The position numbers were made by a program, and so were the translations under genes. The notes under the pieces were generated by a model, which saw only the letters and a program-made list of their open reading frames with translations, had not been told where the DNA came from and did no database searches. A stretch of 64,000 bases of DNA. Source: Paraburkholderia antibiotica (GTDB lineage: Bacteria > Pseudomonadota > Gammaproteobacteria > Burkholderiales > Burkholderiaceae). The stretch covers positions 21,311 through 85,310 of the forward strand of contig NZ_JABBFZ010000026.1 of NCBI RefSeq assembly GCF_012927125.1, read 5' to 3'. Below, one piece after another: positions 9,174 to 17,700 of the stretch (positions are counted from its first letter, which is position 1; the number at the start of each line of letters is the position of its first letter).

Positions 9174-10067
9174 TCAATCCAGAAACTCGCTCGCGCGCTT
9201 TCTCAGCATCGCGCTGAAATCGTCGAGCCAGCCGATCGACAGCCGCCAGCTCTGCCAGTACAGATCGACGTCGATATGCTTGCCCGGCGCGATCTCGACC
9301 AGTTCGCCGCTCGCCAGATGTCCGGCGATCATCCGTTCGGGGCACATGCCCCAGCCGAGCCCGGTCACGCACGCGCGCAAGAAACCGGCGACGTGCGGAA
9401 TCCAGTGCAGCGGCGGATCGAGTTCCGCGCGCGTGACGCGCCGCATGAAGCGCTTCTGCAACTGGTCCTTCGGATTGAAATCGACGCAAGGGGTGCGGCG
9501 CAGGCTGTCGCGCGTGACGCCGTCGGCGAAATAGCGCGCCTGAAACTCCGCCGAACAGACCGCCAGATAGCGCATGCGGCCGAGCCGCACCGAGCGGCAG
9601 CCCTGCACCGGCTCGGCCTGGGTGGTGATCGCGCCCTGCACGCTGCCGTCGCGAATCCGCTGCGCGGTGTGGTCCTGATCGTCGACCACGAGGTCGAGCA
9701 GCATCTCGCGTTCGACGCAGAACGGCGCGACCGCATCGATGAACCAGGTGCCGACGCTGTCGTCGTTCACAGCCACGCGCAGCGTCGGCCACGACTCGAC
9801 CAGCGCGCCGGGCAACGCCGGCAGACGGCCGTTCAACTCCGCTTCGAGCAGTTGCACGCGTTCGGTATGGCGGCACAGCAGCGCGCCCGAGGTCGTCGCG
9901 ACGCACGGCTGGCCGCGCTTCACGAGCACGCTGCCGACCCGCTCCTCCAGCAGCTTGACCCGCTGCGACACCGCCGACGGCGTGATATTGAGCTCGCTCG
10001 CGGCGCGGTCGAACGAACCGTGGCGGACCACGGCGGCCAGCGCGTCGAGCAGCGCATAGTCGAGCAT
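9174..10067 (-). CDS. argP: LysR-family regulator ArgP
   Basis: Transcription factor of 297 residues closely resembling ArgP (IciA/LysG): MLDYALLDALAAVVRHGSFDRAA, then LNITPSAVSQRVKLLEERVG, then a binding domain that includes VNDDSVGTWFIDAV, which is typical of the family. In Escherichia coli ArgP senses Lys and Arg and activates the arginine exporter gene argO. Here the divergent neighbour at 10180 is a LysE/ArgO exporter, which strongly supports this assignment. The 112-base gap between them should hold the ArgP site. Confidence 0.9.
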   Translation of the reverse strand: MLDYALLDALAAVVRHGSFDRAASELNITPSAVSQRVKLLEERVGSVLVKRGQPCVATTSGALLCRHTERVQLLEAELNGRLPALPGALVESWPTLRVAVNDDSVGTWFIDAVAPFCVEREMLLDLVVDDQDHTAQRIRDGSVQGAITTQAEPVQGCRSVRLGRMRYLAVCSAEFQARYFADGVTRDSLRRTPCVDFNPKDQLQKRFMRRVTRAELDPPLHWIPHVAGFLRACVTGLGWGMCPERMIAGHLASGELVEIAPGKHIDVDLYWQSWRLSIGWLDDFSAMLRKRASEFLD

Positions 10068-10179
10068 TAGCGTTCCTTAATCGACGTTAAGTAAATTAGC
10101 TTCTCTTATGAGCCGCCAGCCCGCAGACTAGCGTCATCGGTTGTCCCCGTCCATCCCCTTTTCGTTTTTCGGACCGCTT
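10068..10179. promoter_or_regulatory. Divergent argP/exporter control region
   Basis: A 112-base spacer between argP and the exporter gene. Its argP-proximal half (10070-10110) is AT-rich for this window, with TTAATCGACGTTAAG-type dyad character, as expected for a LysR-family operator overlapping both promoters. No exact consensus was demonstrated; the role is inferred from gene arrangement. Confidence 0.45.
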
Positions 10180-10821
10180 ATGAACTGGTTGTCTTTTTCC
10201 CATGGCGCCGCGTTGTGCGCATCGCTGATCGTGACCATCGGCGCACAGAATGCGTTCGTGCTGCGCCAGGGCATCATGCGCTCGCACGTCGGCAAGATCG
10301 TGCTGCTGTGCACGCTATCGGATTTCATCCTGATCGGCGCCGGCGTCGGCGGCGCGGCGGTGCTGATGGAGCGCTATCCGCGCTTCGTGCACGCGATGCT
10401 CTACGTCGGCCTCGCGTATCTCGCGTGGTTCGGCATCAACGCGCTGCGTCGCGCGGTGCGCCCGGGGCATGCGGTGCTCGACGGCTCGGCAAACGAGTCA
10501 GCCGACGACGCGGCTCATAATGCGCCCGCCGCGCAACGGGCGTTGCCGATCGTCCTGATGACGCTCGCGTTCACGTGGCTCAATCCGCACGTCTACCTGG
10601 ACACGTTTCTGCTGATCGGCACGGCCGGTGCGCGCGAGCCGGAAGGCGCACGGGTCGCGTTCGCGCTCGGCGCGATGGTCGTCAGCGCAGTGTGGTTCGT
10701 CGGTATCGGTTATGGCGCGCGCCTGCTCGCCCCGCTGTTTCGCCGCGCGACCGCGTGGCGTGTGCTGGATGGCGCGATCGGCAGCATGGTGTTGCTGCTG
10801 GCGGTCACGCAGTTGCGCTGA
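10180..10821 (+). CDS. argO: LysE/ArgO-family amino-acid exporter
   Basis: Inner-membrane exporter of 213 residues in the LysE/RhtB superfamily, expected to export arginine and/or lysine. Visible family features are HGAALCASLIVTIGAQNAFVLRQGI in helix 1, CTLSDFILIGAGVGG in helix 2, the LAYLAWFGINALRRA helix and LAFTWLNPHVYLDTFLLIG in the second half. I use the ATG at 10180; the frame opens at a TTG 39 bases upstream, but family members begin near MNWLSF. Divergent from argP, which probably activates it. The symbol is given by family and context; specificity for Arg versus Lys is not resolved. Confidence 0.88.
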   Translation: MNWLSFSHGAALCASLIVTIGAQNAFVLRQGIMRSHVGKIVLLCTLSDFILIGAGVGGAAVLMERYPRFVHAMLYVGLAYLAWFGINALRRAVRPGHAVLDGSANESADDAAHNAPAAQRALPIVLMTLAFTWLNPHVYLDTFLLIGTAGAREPEGARVAFALGAMVVSAVWFVGIGYGARLLAPLFRRATAWRVLDGAIGSMVLLLAVTQLR

Positions 10822-10935
10822 CTCTGCGATCCGGGCCGTCACGCGGCAAGGCGTGACGGCCCGCGCGATCCGAATCAGGCTTCAGTCGATCTTCACGTTT
10901 TTTGGGGCCCGCCGCGAACCTTGCGCGGCGACACG

Positions 10936-11445
10936 TCACGCTCCGCCCTCTTCTCGCTCTTCTCGCGCAATCGCAGCGGCCAACTCGCCGATCTGCGTTT
11001 CGGCAAATACGCGAATGCCGTGCTGCGTCAGCAGCGTCGCCGTGACACCGGCCGCCGTATGCTTCACGCCGCTAAAACTGCCGTCGTAGATGAAGCTGCT
11101 GCCGCATGACGGACTGCCGTCGGCGAGCAGCGCATAGCGACAACCTTCCGCTTGCGCGCGCCGCAACGCATGCCATGCACCGGCTACGAACAGCGCGCTC
11201 ACGTCCGTGCCGGTGTTGTCGGTAATCACCGCGTTATGCGCGAGCACGTCGGCACCGCTACGGCGTAGCGCGATTTCCGCGGCGGGCCTCGGCGTCGGCA
11301 GACCGGCGGCCACTTCCGGACAGACGATCACCAGACGGCCTTCGTCGCGCCATCGCGCGAGCCATGCGTCGCCGACCGTCTTAGCTGCGCCGTTATAGCG
11401 CACGGGCTGGCCGGCGAGGCACGCGCTGAACAGAATCTTCAACAT
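10936..11445 (-). CDS. DUF523-family protein
   Basis: Small cytosolic protein of 169 residues of the DUF523 family. It shows the signature FSACLAGQPVRYNG near the N terminus, VICPEVAAGLPTPRPAAEI in the middle, and LLADGSPSCGSSFIYDG. The conserved cysteines in ACL, CPE and SCGS suggest metal or cluster binding. The start MLKILFSACL at 11445 matches the family; the frame extends 96 bases upstream without family support. No operon partner is evident. The biochemical function is unknown. Confidence 0.85.
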   Translation of the reverse strand: MLKILFSACLAGQPVRYNGAAKTVGDAWLARWRDEGRLVIVCPEVAAGLPTPRPAAEIALRRSGADVLAHNAVITDNTGTDVSALFVAGAWHALRRAQAEGCRYALLADGSPSCGSSFIYDGSFSGVKHTAAGVTATLLTQHGIRVFAETQIGELAAAIAREEREEGGA

Positions 11446-11710
11446 GGGGATGAGCGCGCTCGCGGCGCGGCGGTGGCGGCAACGACGACGGGAAAGACAT
11501 GCGAGGTCCTGGCCCCAGCGAGACCTTTCCGCGAGCGCCACCTGACCACCGGGACGCTCAAATTGGCATGACGAATCAAATCGACCGAGATCATCGTGGG
11601 CACACCTATTGCTGAACTCCGATCGCCGGCATCTTGCCCGTAAAGACGCACGACGTCCACAGCGGGGCGCCGTTCCAACGTTATTTCAACAATCCACCGG
11701 TGGAGGCACC

Positions 11711-11872
11711 ATGCTTCGATACGCTGTCATTTTCTTCATCATCGCCATCATCGCCGCGGTGTTCGGCTTTGGCGGCATCGCCGCGGGAGCGACCGAAATC
11801 GCCAAGGTGCTGTTCTTTATCTTTATCGTGATCTTCCTGGTCACGCTGCTGATGGGCGTCATCCGACGCTGA
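11711..11872 (+). CDS. DUF1328 small membrane protein
   Basis: A 53-residue protein with two hydrophobic helices (AVIFFIIAIIAAVFGF and IAKVLFFIFIVIFLVTLLMGV) joined by a GGIAAGATEI turn, the hallmark of the YtjA/DUF1328 family. The start at 11711 has GGAGG (11702-11706) just upstream. These proteins are common in proteobacteria and sometimes stress-induced, but their function is not established. It is followed by a hairpin terminator. Confidence 0.88.
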   Translation: MLRYAVIFFIIAIIAAVFGFGGIAAGATEIAKVLFFIFIVIFLVTLLMGVIRR

Positions 11873-11929
11873 CCGTTGCAGGCGGCGTCGGCGTCATGTC
11901 GACGCCGATCATGATCTCCCGATGCGTAA

Positions 11930-11977
11930 CGGCAAACGCCACCGTGAGGTGGCGTTTGCCGTCGTCGCTGCTTTTTC
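11930..11977 (+). terminator. Hairpin terminator after the DUF1328 gene
   Basis: A perfect 14-bp stem (11930-11943 with 11948-11961; arm GGCAAACGCCACC) with a GTGA tetraloop. A CTTTTT run follows about ten bases after the stem (to 11977), so the T-tract is displaced from the hairpin; still the best candidate terminator here. Confidence 0.65.
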
Positions 11978-12295
11978 AGTGAGTGCTGTATCGATGGAGA
12001 CAACAGCGCCTTTGCAATAGTTGCCGCACCGTATTGCAATAGTTGCCGACACCTCGGGCTTTCTCCCTACCCTTTAGTGCCACTGCTGATGCATGCGCCG
12101 TTCGATACGATCGCATGCGTGAGTGGCGGCGACGCATCGAACAAGGTGGTATGGATCGCGGAGTGACGTCCCAATGCCCGCAAACACGACAGCCTCGACG
12201 ACCGCGAGCGACGATCGGCCGCCACGCTTCGCGCTACGAAACATAAACGATCAACGCCCCGGCATCGGCACTGGCTTCCGCGATGCCCACACCGA

Positions 12296-12847
12296 TCACG
12301 CGATATTCTCCGCCTCATACAAGCGCCGCCCCGCCGCGTCCTTGCTGCCGAGGATCGGCTGATAGTCCATCGGCCACTCGATACCGATGTCGGGATCGGA
12401 CCACAGCAGGCAGCGTTCGAGCTCGGGAAACCAGTACTCGGTGGTCTTCCATACGCATTCCGCGACGTCCGACAGCACGACGAAGCCGTGCGCGAAGCCA
12501 GGCGGCACCCAGATCTGTCGCTGGTTCGCGTCGCTCAGGTATTCGCCGCTCCATTTACCGAAATTCGGCGAATTGAGGCGCACGTCGACCGCGACATCGA
12601 ACACCTCGCCGCGCACGACGCGCAGCAGTCGCCCCTGCGGGCGCTGCACCTGGTAGTGCAGGCCGCGCAGCACGCCGCGCACCGCGCGCAGATGGCGGTC
12701 CTGCACGAAATTGAAACCGGGCGCGACGTCGTCGGCGAATTCGTCCGCGCTGAAACTCTCGAAGCAGAAGCCGAACTCGTCGCCGAACACTTCCGGCTCG
12801 ATGAGTTTCACCTCCGGCAATGCCGTCGCCATGACCTTGTTGCCCAT
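12296..12847 (-). CDS. RmlC-like dTDP-sugar 3,5-epimerase homologue with substituted catalytic Tyr
   Basis: A 183-residue protein with the full RmlC (dTDP-4-dehydrorhamnose 3,5-epimerase) cupin fold: LPEVKLIEPEVFGDE, VLRGLHYQ with catalytic His64, VRGEVFDVAVDVR, WVPPGFAHGFVVLSD and GSKDAAG with Asp170. Two expected residues are changed. The general-acid Tyr (position 133 in the Salmonella enzyme, in FLYKATNYY) is Trp133 here (CVWKTTEYW), and the usual Arg of GDERGFFFE is Phe25 (GDEFGFCFE). No rmlA, rmlB or rmlD neighbours exist; the gene follows a GlxA-type regulator in the same orientation with a gap of 117 bases. It may be a specialised epimerase or a binding protein. A GTG two codons upstream is an alternative start. 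Confidence 0.85.
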   Translation of the reverse strand: MGNKVMATALPEVKLIEPEVFGDEFGFCFESFSADEFADDVAPGFNFVQDRHLRAVRGVLRGLHYQVQRPQGRLLRVVRGEVFDVAVDVRLNSPNFGKWSGEYLSDANQRQIWVPPGFAHGFVVLSDVAECVWKTTEYWFPELERCLLWSDPDIGIEWPMDYQPILGSKDAAGRRLYEAENIA

Positions 12848-12964
12848 CGCCACTGTGCTCGTAAAAAGGCTGGCCAGCGAAGATGCGGCCGCTACCGCGA
12901 CCGCGTCCCACGAACGAGGCGCGCCCGCCGGCGCGGGCGCCCGATCGCACGCTATGCAGACATG

Positions 12965-13957
12965 CTACGCCTCGGTGGCCGCCCGGCTACGGGCGCGATA
13001 TTCGGTTGGCGACAGGGCCATACGCTTGCGGAAAATTTTCGCGAGACGATCGCCGTTGCCGGTGCCGCTGCGGCGGGCGATCTTGTCGACCGGCAACTCG
13101 GTCTCGGTGAGGAAATTGCACGCGATGCGCAGCCTGACCTGCAGCAGGTAGTCCGACGGCGTGACCTGCATCTCGTGCTTGAAGCGGCGCAGAAAATTGC
13201 GCTCGCTCATTGCCGCGACCTGCGCGGCGTCGGCGACCGAAACGGGGCGGTCGCAGTTCGCCTCCATCCAGCGCGCGGCCGCGCGGATTTTTTCGGCGAC
13301 GCTCAGCGTGCCGCCCTCGGCCGGCAACGGCACCCACGTCGCGGCCATACCCGGCATCACGCGATCGGCGACGCTGCGCGCGAGTTCGGCGCCGAGATCG
13401 CGCTTGATGAACATCAGTGCGCTGCGCGCGCAGTCGTTGCGATCGCTCGCCGCCGCGAACGCGCCTTCACTGACGCTCGCGGCCGGGTAGCGATTCATCA
13501 TGCCGTCGTGCTCGGTCGGGCCGGCCGCTTCGAGCACGATGCGGCCTTCGCCGATCGTTTCGATCGCGCGGGTGCGCGATTGCACCCCGCGCAGCCAGGT
13601 GAGTAACCGTTCATCGCGCGCGGCCGCGTGTGCGCCGTAGCCGCCCGCGATGAACAGCACGTCGAAGCCGGCGCCGAAGCGCGTGTCGATCTGCTCGGTC
13701 CAGATGCGCGCCAACGACGAACTGGTGACATTGCCGCCGTCCATCGACAGAAATTGCACTTCGTACGGCGGGTCTTCGCCGGCTCGGGTACCCGCGAGCT
13801 CGTTCGCGCTCTGAAACATTTCGACGACGGTGCCGGGACCGAGCAGCCAGAAACCGTCAAACAACAGAATGCCAATTCGCCGCGCCGCAGTACGAACGTT
13901 CAAGGCTGGCGTGTGAAGCCACGTAATTCTCGCTGTATCAAGGTGCATTTGCGGCAT
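12965..13957 (-). CDS. GlxA/AraC-family transcriptional regulator (DJ-1/PfpI + AraC HTH)
   Basis: A 330-residue regulator. Residues about 25-190 form a DJ-1/PfpI-like class I amidotransferase domain (RRIGILLFDGFWLLGPGTVVEMF, VLFIAGGYGAHAAARDERLLTWL). Residues about 225-325 form an AraC/XylS double helix-turn-helix (RWMEANCDRPVSVADAAQVA, SERNFLRRFKHEMQVTPSDYLLQVRL, FRKRMALSPTEYRAR). The nucleophile-elbow Cys of true glutaminases is absent (IAGGYGAH), so it is a sensor rather than an enzyme. The start at 13957 has a GGGGAAGG site. The RmlC-like gene lies just downstream and is a likely target or co-transcribed partner; the effector is unknown. Confidence 0.88.
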   Translation of the reverse strand: MPQMHLDTARITWLHTPALNVRTAARRIGILLFDGFWLLGPGTVVEMFQSANELAGTRAGEDPPYEVQFLSMDGGNVTSSSLARIWTEQIDTRFGAGFDVLFIAGGYGAHAAARDERLLTWLRGVQSRTRAIETIGEGRIVLEAAGPTEHDGMMNRYPAASVSEGAFAAASDRNDCARSALMFIKRDLGAELARSVADRVMPGMAATWVPLPAEGGTLSVAEKIRAAARWMEANCDRPVSVADAAQVAAMSERNFLRRFKHEMQVTPSDYLLQVRLRIACNFLTETELPVDKIARRSGTGNGDRLAKIFRKRMALSPTEYRARSRAATEA

Positions 13958-14727
13958 GATCCTTCCCCAATCGTTCATACGTTGTGGACCCCGATGCCCC
14001 GTAACCAGAAGGAACGAGCGAATGAATTTATTACGGCAGAAACCACGGCGAACGCCGCTTAAGGATTAATCGTGATGTTAGCGGAATGGTTCGATATAGT
14101 AAATTTGAAAAGCAAAATTCATCAAAAAAGGAATGTCTGAGGAAAAACCTTTTTGGACGTTTGATATGAGTGGATGCCGTCACCACGCCGCGCTGCACAG
14201 CCAGACGCGGCACGGTGCGGCGTCGCGCACGCCACGCCTTTACTGATCGCCCGTTTGCGGGATTCATGCCACTTGCCGAGAATGCGAAGCGCTCTGATTC
14301 GAGCACAGGCGTCCACTTTCATGGCCGATCAAAAAATGTTTCAAACATGAAAAATAAAACGACTAAATAATGACGGATCAAACCGGTTTTTATTCGCAAA
14401 GCAGGAATTCAGACGCTGCGGCATTCGGCATTTTCGACATATTCATACGGCGCTACAAATTAATATCGGAATGCGGATTTATTGGTCGTTCAAAAACGTT
14501 TCGTTTTTGAAACATCGGCACGTTAATTCGTATGATTTAAAATGGGACCACCGCCCGATACGGTTCAGGCAAAGGGTAATTCAGTGCGTTGCAGCAAATC
14601 GAGCGGAAAAAATGCGGTTGCCCGTGTTGCAACCTGCGAGGTTGCAACACGGACACACGTCGAACCAGCGAAACGCAAAGCAGTGGATAACGAACACGCG
14701 ACGAACCGCCGGACAAACTATAAAGCC
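13958..14727. other. Long AT-rich non-coding region
   Basis: About 770 bases with no credible gene on either strand. Sampled lines 14101-14160 and 14341-14400 each contain 18 G or C in 60 (30%), far below the surroundings. It contains runs such as TTCATCAAAAAAGGAATG, a TTTCAAACATGAAA near-palindrome around 14340, and an inverted repeat at 14490-14510 (TCAAAAACG, TTT, CGTTTTTGA). The left part should hold the promoter of the GlxA-type regulator. Compositional contrast suggests acquired DNA or an extended, AT-rich control region. Confidence 0.6.
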
Positions 14728-14760
14728 AACAAAAGCGGCGCAGCTACGCACTGCGCCGCC
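14728..14760 (-). terminator. Terminator of the uvrA-like gene
   Basis: Read on the minus strand, a 9-bp GC stem (GCGGCGCAG and its complement, 14735-14743 with 14751-14759) with a seven-base loop is followed by TTTTGTT. It lies 16 bases past the uvrA-like stop codon. Confidence 0.75.
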
Positions 14761-14775
14761 TCATGGCCCGACTGC

Positions 14776-17700
14776 TCAGCCGTTCGTCCCTTCCCCCGCC
14801 AGCGGCGCGGCGCGATGCGTACGCGCCAGCACCGGCCGCAACGCCGCGCCGGTATGGCTCGCGGCAATCCGCGACAGGCCTTCGGGATCCGTTGCCGCGA
14901 CGATCGTACCGCCGCCCACGCCTCCTTCGGGACCGAGGTCGATGATCCAGTCCGCCTCGGCGATCACGTCGAGATCGTGTTCGATCACCACCACGCTATG
15001 ACCGCCGTCGACCAGCCGATGCAGCACGCGAATCAGCTTCGCGACGTCCGCCATATGCAGGCCGACCGTCGGTTCGTCGAGCACGTACAGCGTATGCGGC
15101 GGCTTCTGACCGCGCCGCGTGATGTCGTCGCGCACCTTGCTCAGCTCGGTAACAAGCTTGATACGCTGCGCCTCGCCGCCCGATAGGGTCGGCGACGGCT
15201 GACCGAGCGTCAGATAGCCGAGCCCGACGTCCTTCATCAACTGCAGCGGATGGCCGATGTTCGTGATCGACGCGAAGAACTCGACCGCCTCGTCGATTTC
15301 CATCGTCAGCACGTCGCCGATGTTCTTGCCGCGCCACGTCACCGCGAGCGTCTCCGGATTGAAGCGCTGACCGTGACAGACGTCGCACGGCACCTTCACG
15401 TCCGGCAGGAAGCTCATGCCGATCGTGCGCACGCCCTGCCCCTCGCACGCGGGGCAACGGCCCTCACCGGTATTGAACGAGAAACGCGACGCCGTGTAGC
15501 CCCGCGCGCGCGCCTCCAGCGTGCCCGCGAACAGCTTGCGGATCGCATCCCACACGCCGATATAAGTGGCCGGACACGAACGCGGCGTCTTGCCGATCGG
15601 CGTCTGGTCGACTTCGAGCACCCGGTCGATGCTTTCCCAACCGGTGACCGACTCGCAGCCCTGCCACTTGTGCGTGACGTTCAGCGGCGCGCGCGGCGCC
15701 GAACGCGCAAGCACGCTCGAACGCCGGTTCGCGGCCGGCTTTTCCGCGGCCGCCGCACGCGCGCGCCGCGTGGCCGGCGACGACAGCACCGAGCGCCCGA
15801 CCGCATCGAGCAGATTGGTCATCAGCACGTCGCGCGCGAGCGTCGACTTGCCGGAGCCGCTGACACCCGTCACCGCCACCAGGCGCGCGAGCGGAATGCC
15901 GACCGTCACGTCGCGCAGATTGTGCAGCTTGCCGCCGTGCACGGTCAGCCAGTTCTCCGGCACCGCCGCCGCGCGCTTGCCGGCCGCGACGACCTCTCGG
16001 CGCGGCTGCAACGGATGCACGATCGGCTCCGCGAGGAAGCGCCCGGTCAGCGAATCCGGCTGCGCGGACAGGTCCGCGACGCTGCCCTGCGCGATCAGCG
16101 TGCCGCCGCGCTTGCCCGCTCCCGGTCCGATATCGATGATGTGATCGGCGCGTCGGATCGTGTCCTCGTCATGTTCGACGACGACCAGCGTATTGCCCTT
16201 GTCGCCAAGCTTGCGCAGCGCGTTCAGCAGGATCTGGTTGTCGCGCGGATGCAGGCCGATGGTCGGCTCGTCGAGCACGTAGCACACGCCCTGCAGGTTG
16301 CTGCCGAGTTGCGCGGCGAGCCGGATGCGCTGCGCCTCGCCGCCCGACAGACTCGGCGCCGCGCGATCGAGGCTCAGATAACCGAGCCCGACTTCTTCGA
16401 GAAACTGCAGGCGGCTGCCGATTTCGCTGACCACGTCGCGCGCAATTTCGGCATCGCGCCCGCTCATCTTCAGCGTGTCGATCCACGCGCGCGTGTCGGA
16501 CACGGTCCATTGCGCGACGTCGACAATCGCCTGCGAGTCGAACGTGACCGCGCGCGCGACCGGATTCAGCCGCGTGCCCGCGCAATCCGGACACGGTTCG
16601 TCGACAAGTCCTTCCGGCTCCTGCTCTTCCGACGGCAAGCTCTGTTCGCGACCGCGATTGTCGTCGACGACGATCGTGTCGTCGTACACGGCGCGCTGCT
16701 CGCGGGTCAGCGACAGACCCGTGCCGACGCAGCTCGTGCACCAGCCATGCTTGCTGTTGTACGAGAACATGCGCGGATCGAGTTCGGGATAGCTGGTGCA
16801 GCACACCGGGCACGCGCGCCTGGTGGACAGCACCTTCACCTCGCCGAGCTTCGCGGTGGACGCGCCGCCGTTGATCGCGTCGTGCAGGCCGTCGAGCGGC
16901 GCGAGCAGGTGCATCACGCCCTTGCCGATCTCGAGCGTCTGGTCGAGCGCCGCGCGCAATTCCGCTTCGTGATCCGCCGATACGACCAGGTCCGTGACCG
17001 GCAATTCGATGGTGTGTTCGCGGAAGCGGTCGAGCTTCGGCCACGGATCGACCGGCACGAATTCGCCGTCGACGCGCAGATGCGTATTGCCGCGCGCCTT
17101 CGCCCATTTCGCGAGGTCCGTGTAGACGCCCTTGCGGTTCACGACGAGCGGCGCCAGGAAACCGACATGCTGCCCCTTGTGATCGCGCAGCAGTTGCGCC
17201 GCGATCGATTCGACGCTCTGCGACGTGACCGGCGTGCCGTCGTGCACGCAATGCTGCAAGCCGAGCTTCACGTACAGCAAACGCAGGAAGTGCCAGACCT
17301 CGGAGGTGGTCGCGACGGTACTCTTGCGGCCGCCGCGCGAGAGCCGCTGCTCGATCGCGACGGTCGGCGGAATGCCGTACACCGCGTCGACCTCGGGCCG
17401 GCCCGCCGGCTGTACGATCGAGCGCGCATAGGCGTTCAGCGATTCGAGGTAACGCCGCTGCCCTTCGTGGAACAGGATGTCGAACGCAAGCGTCGATTTG
17501 CCCGAACCGGACACGCCCGTGATGACGTTGAACTTGCCGTGCGGAATGTCGACGTCGAGCGCCTTCAGGTTGTGTTCGCGCGCATTGACGATGCGCACGA
17601 CGTCCTCGCCTTCGATCGCGCGGCGCGCGCGGGCCGCGCTCAACGCTTTCTGCAGCGGGATGCCGTGCGACGCGGCGTCTTCCGCGCCGCTGGCAGCACC

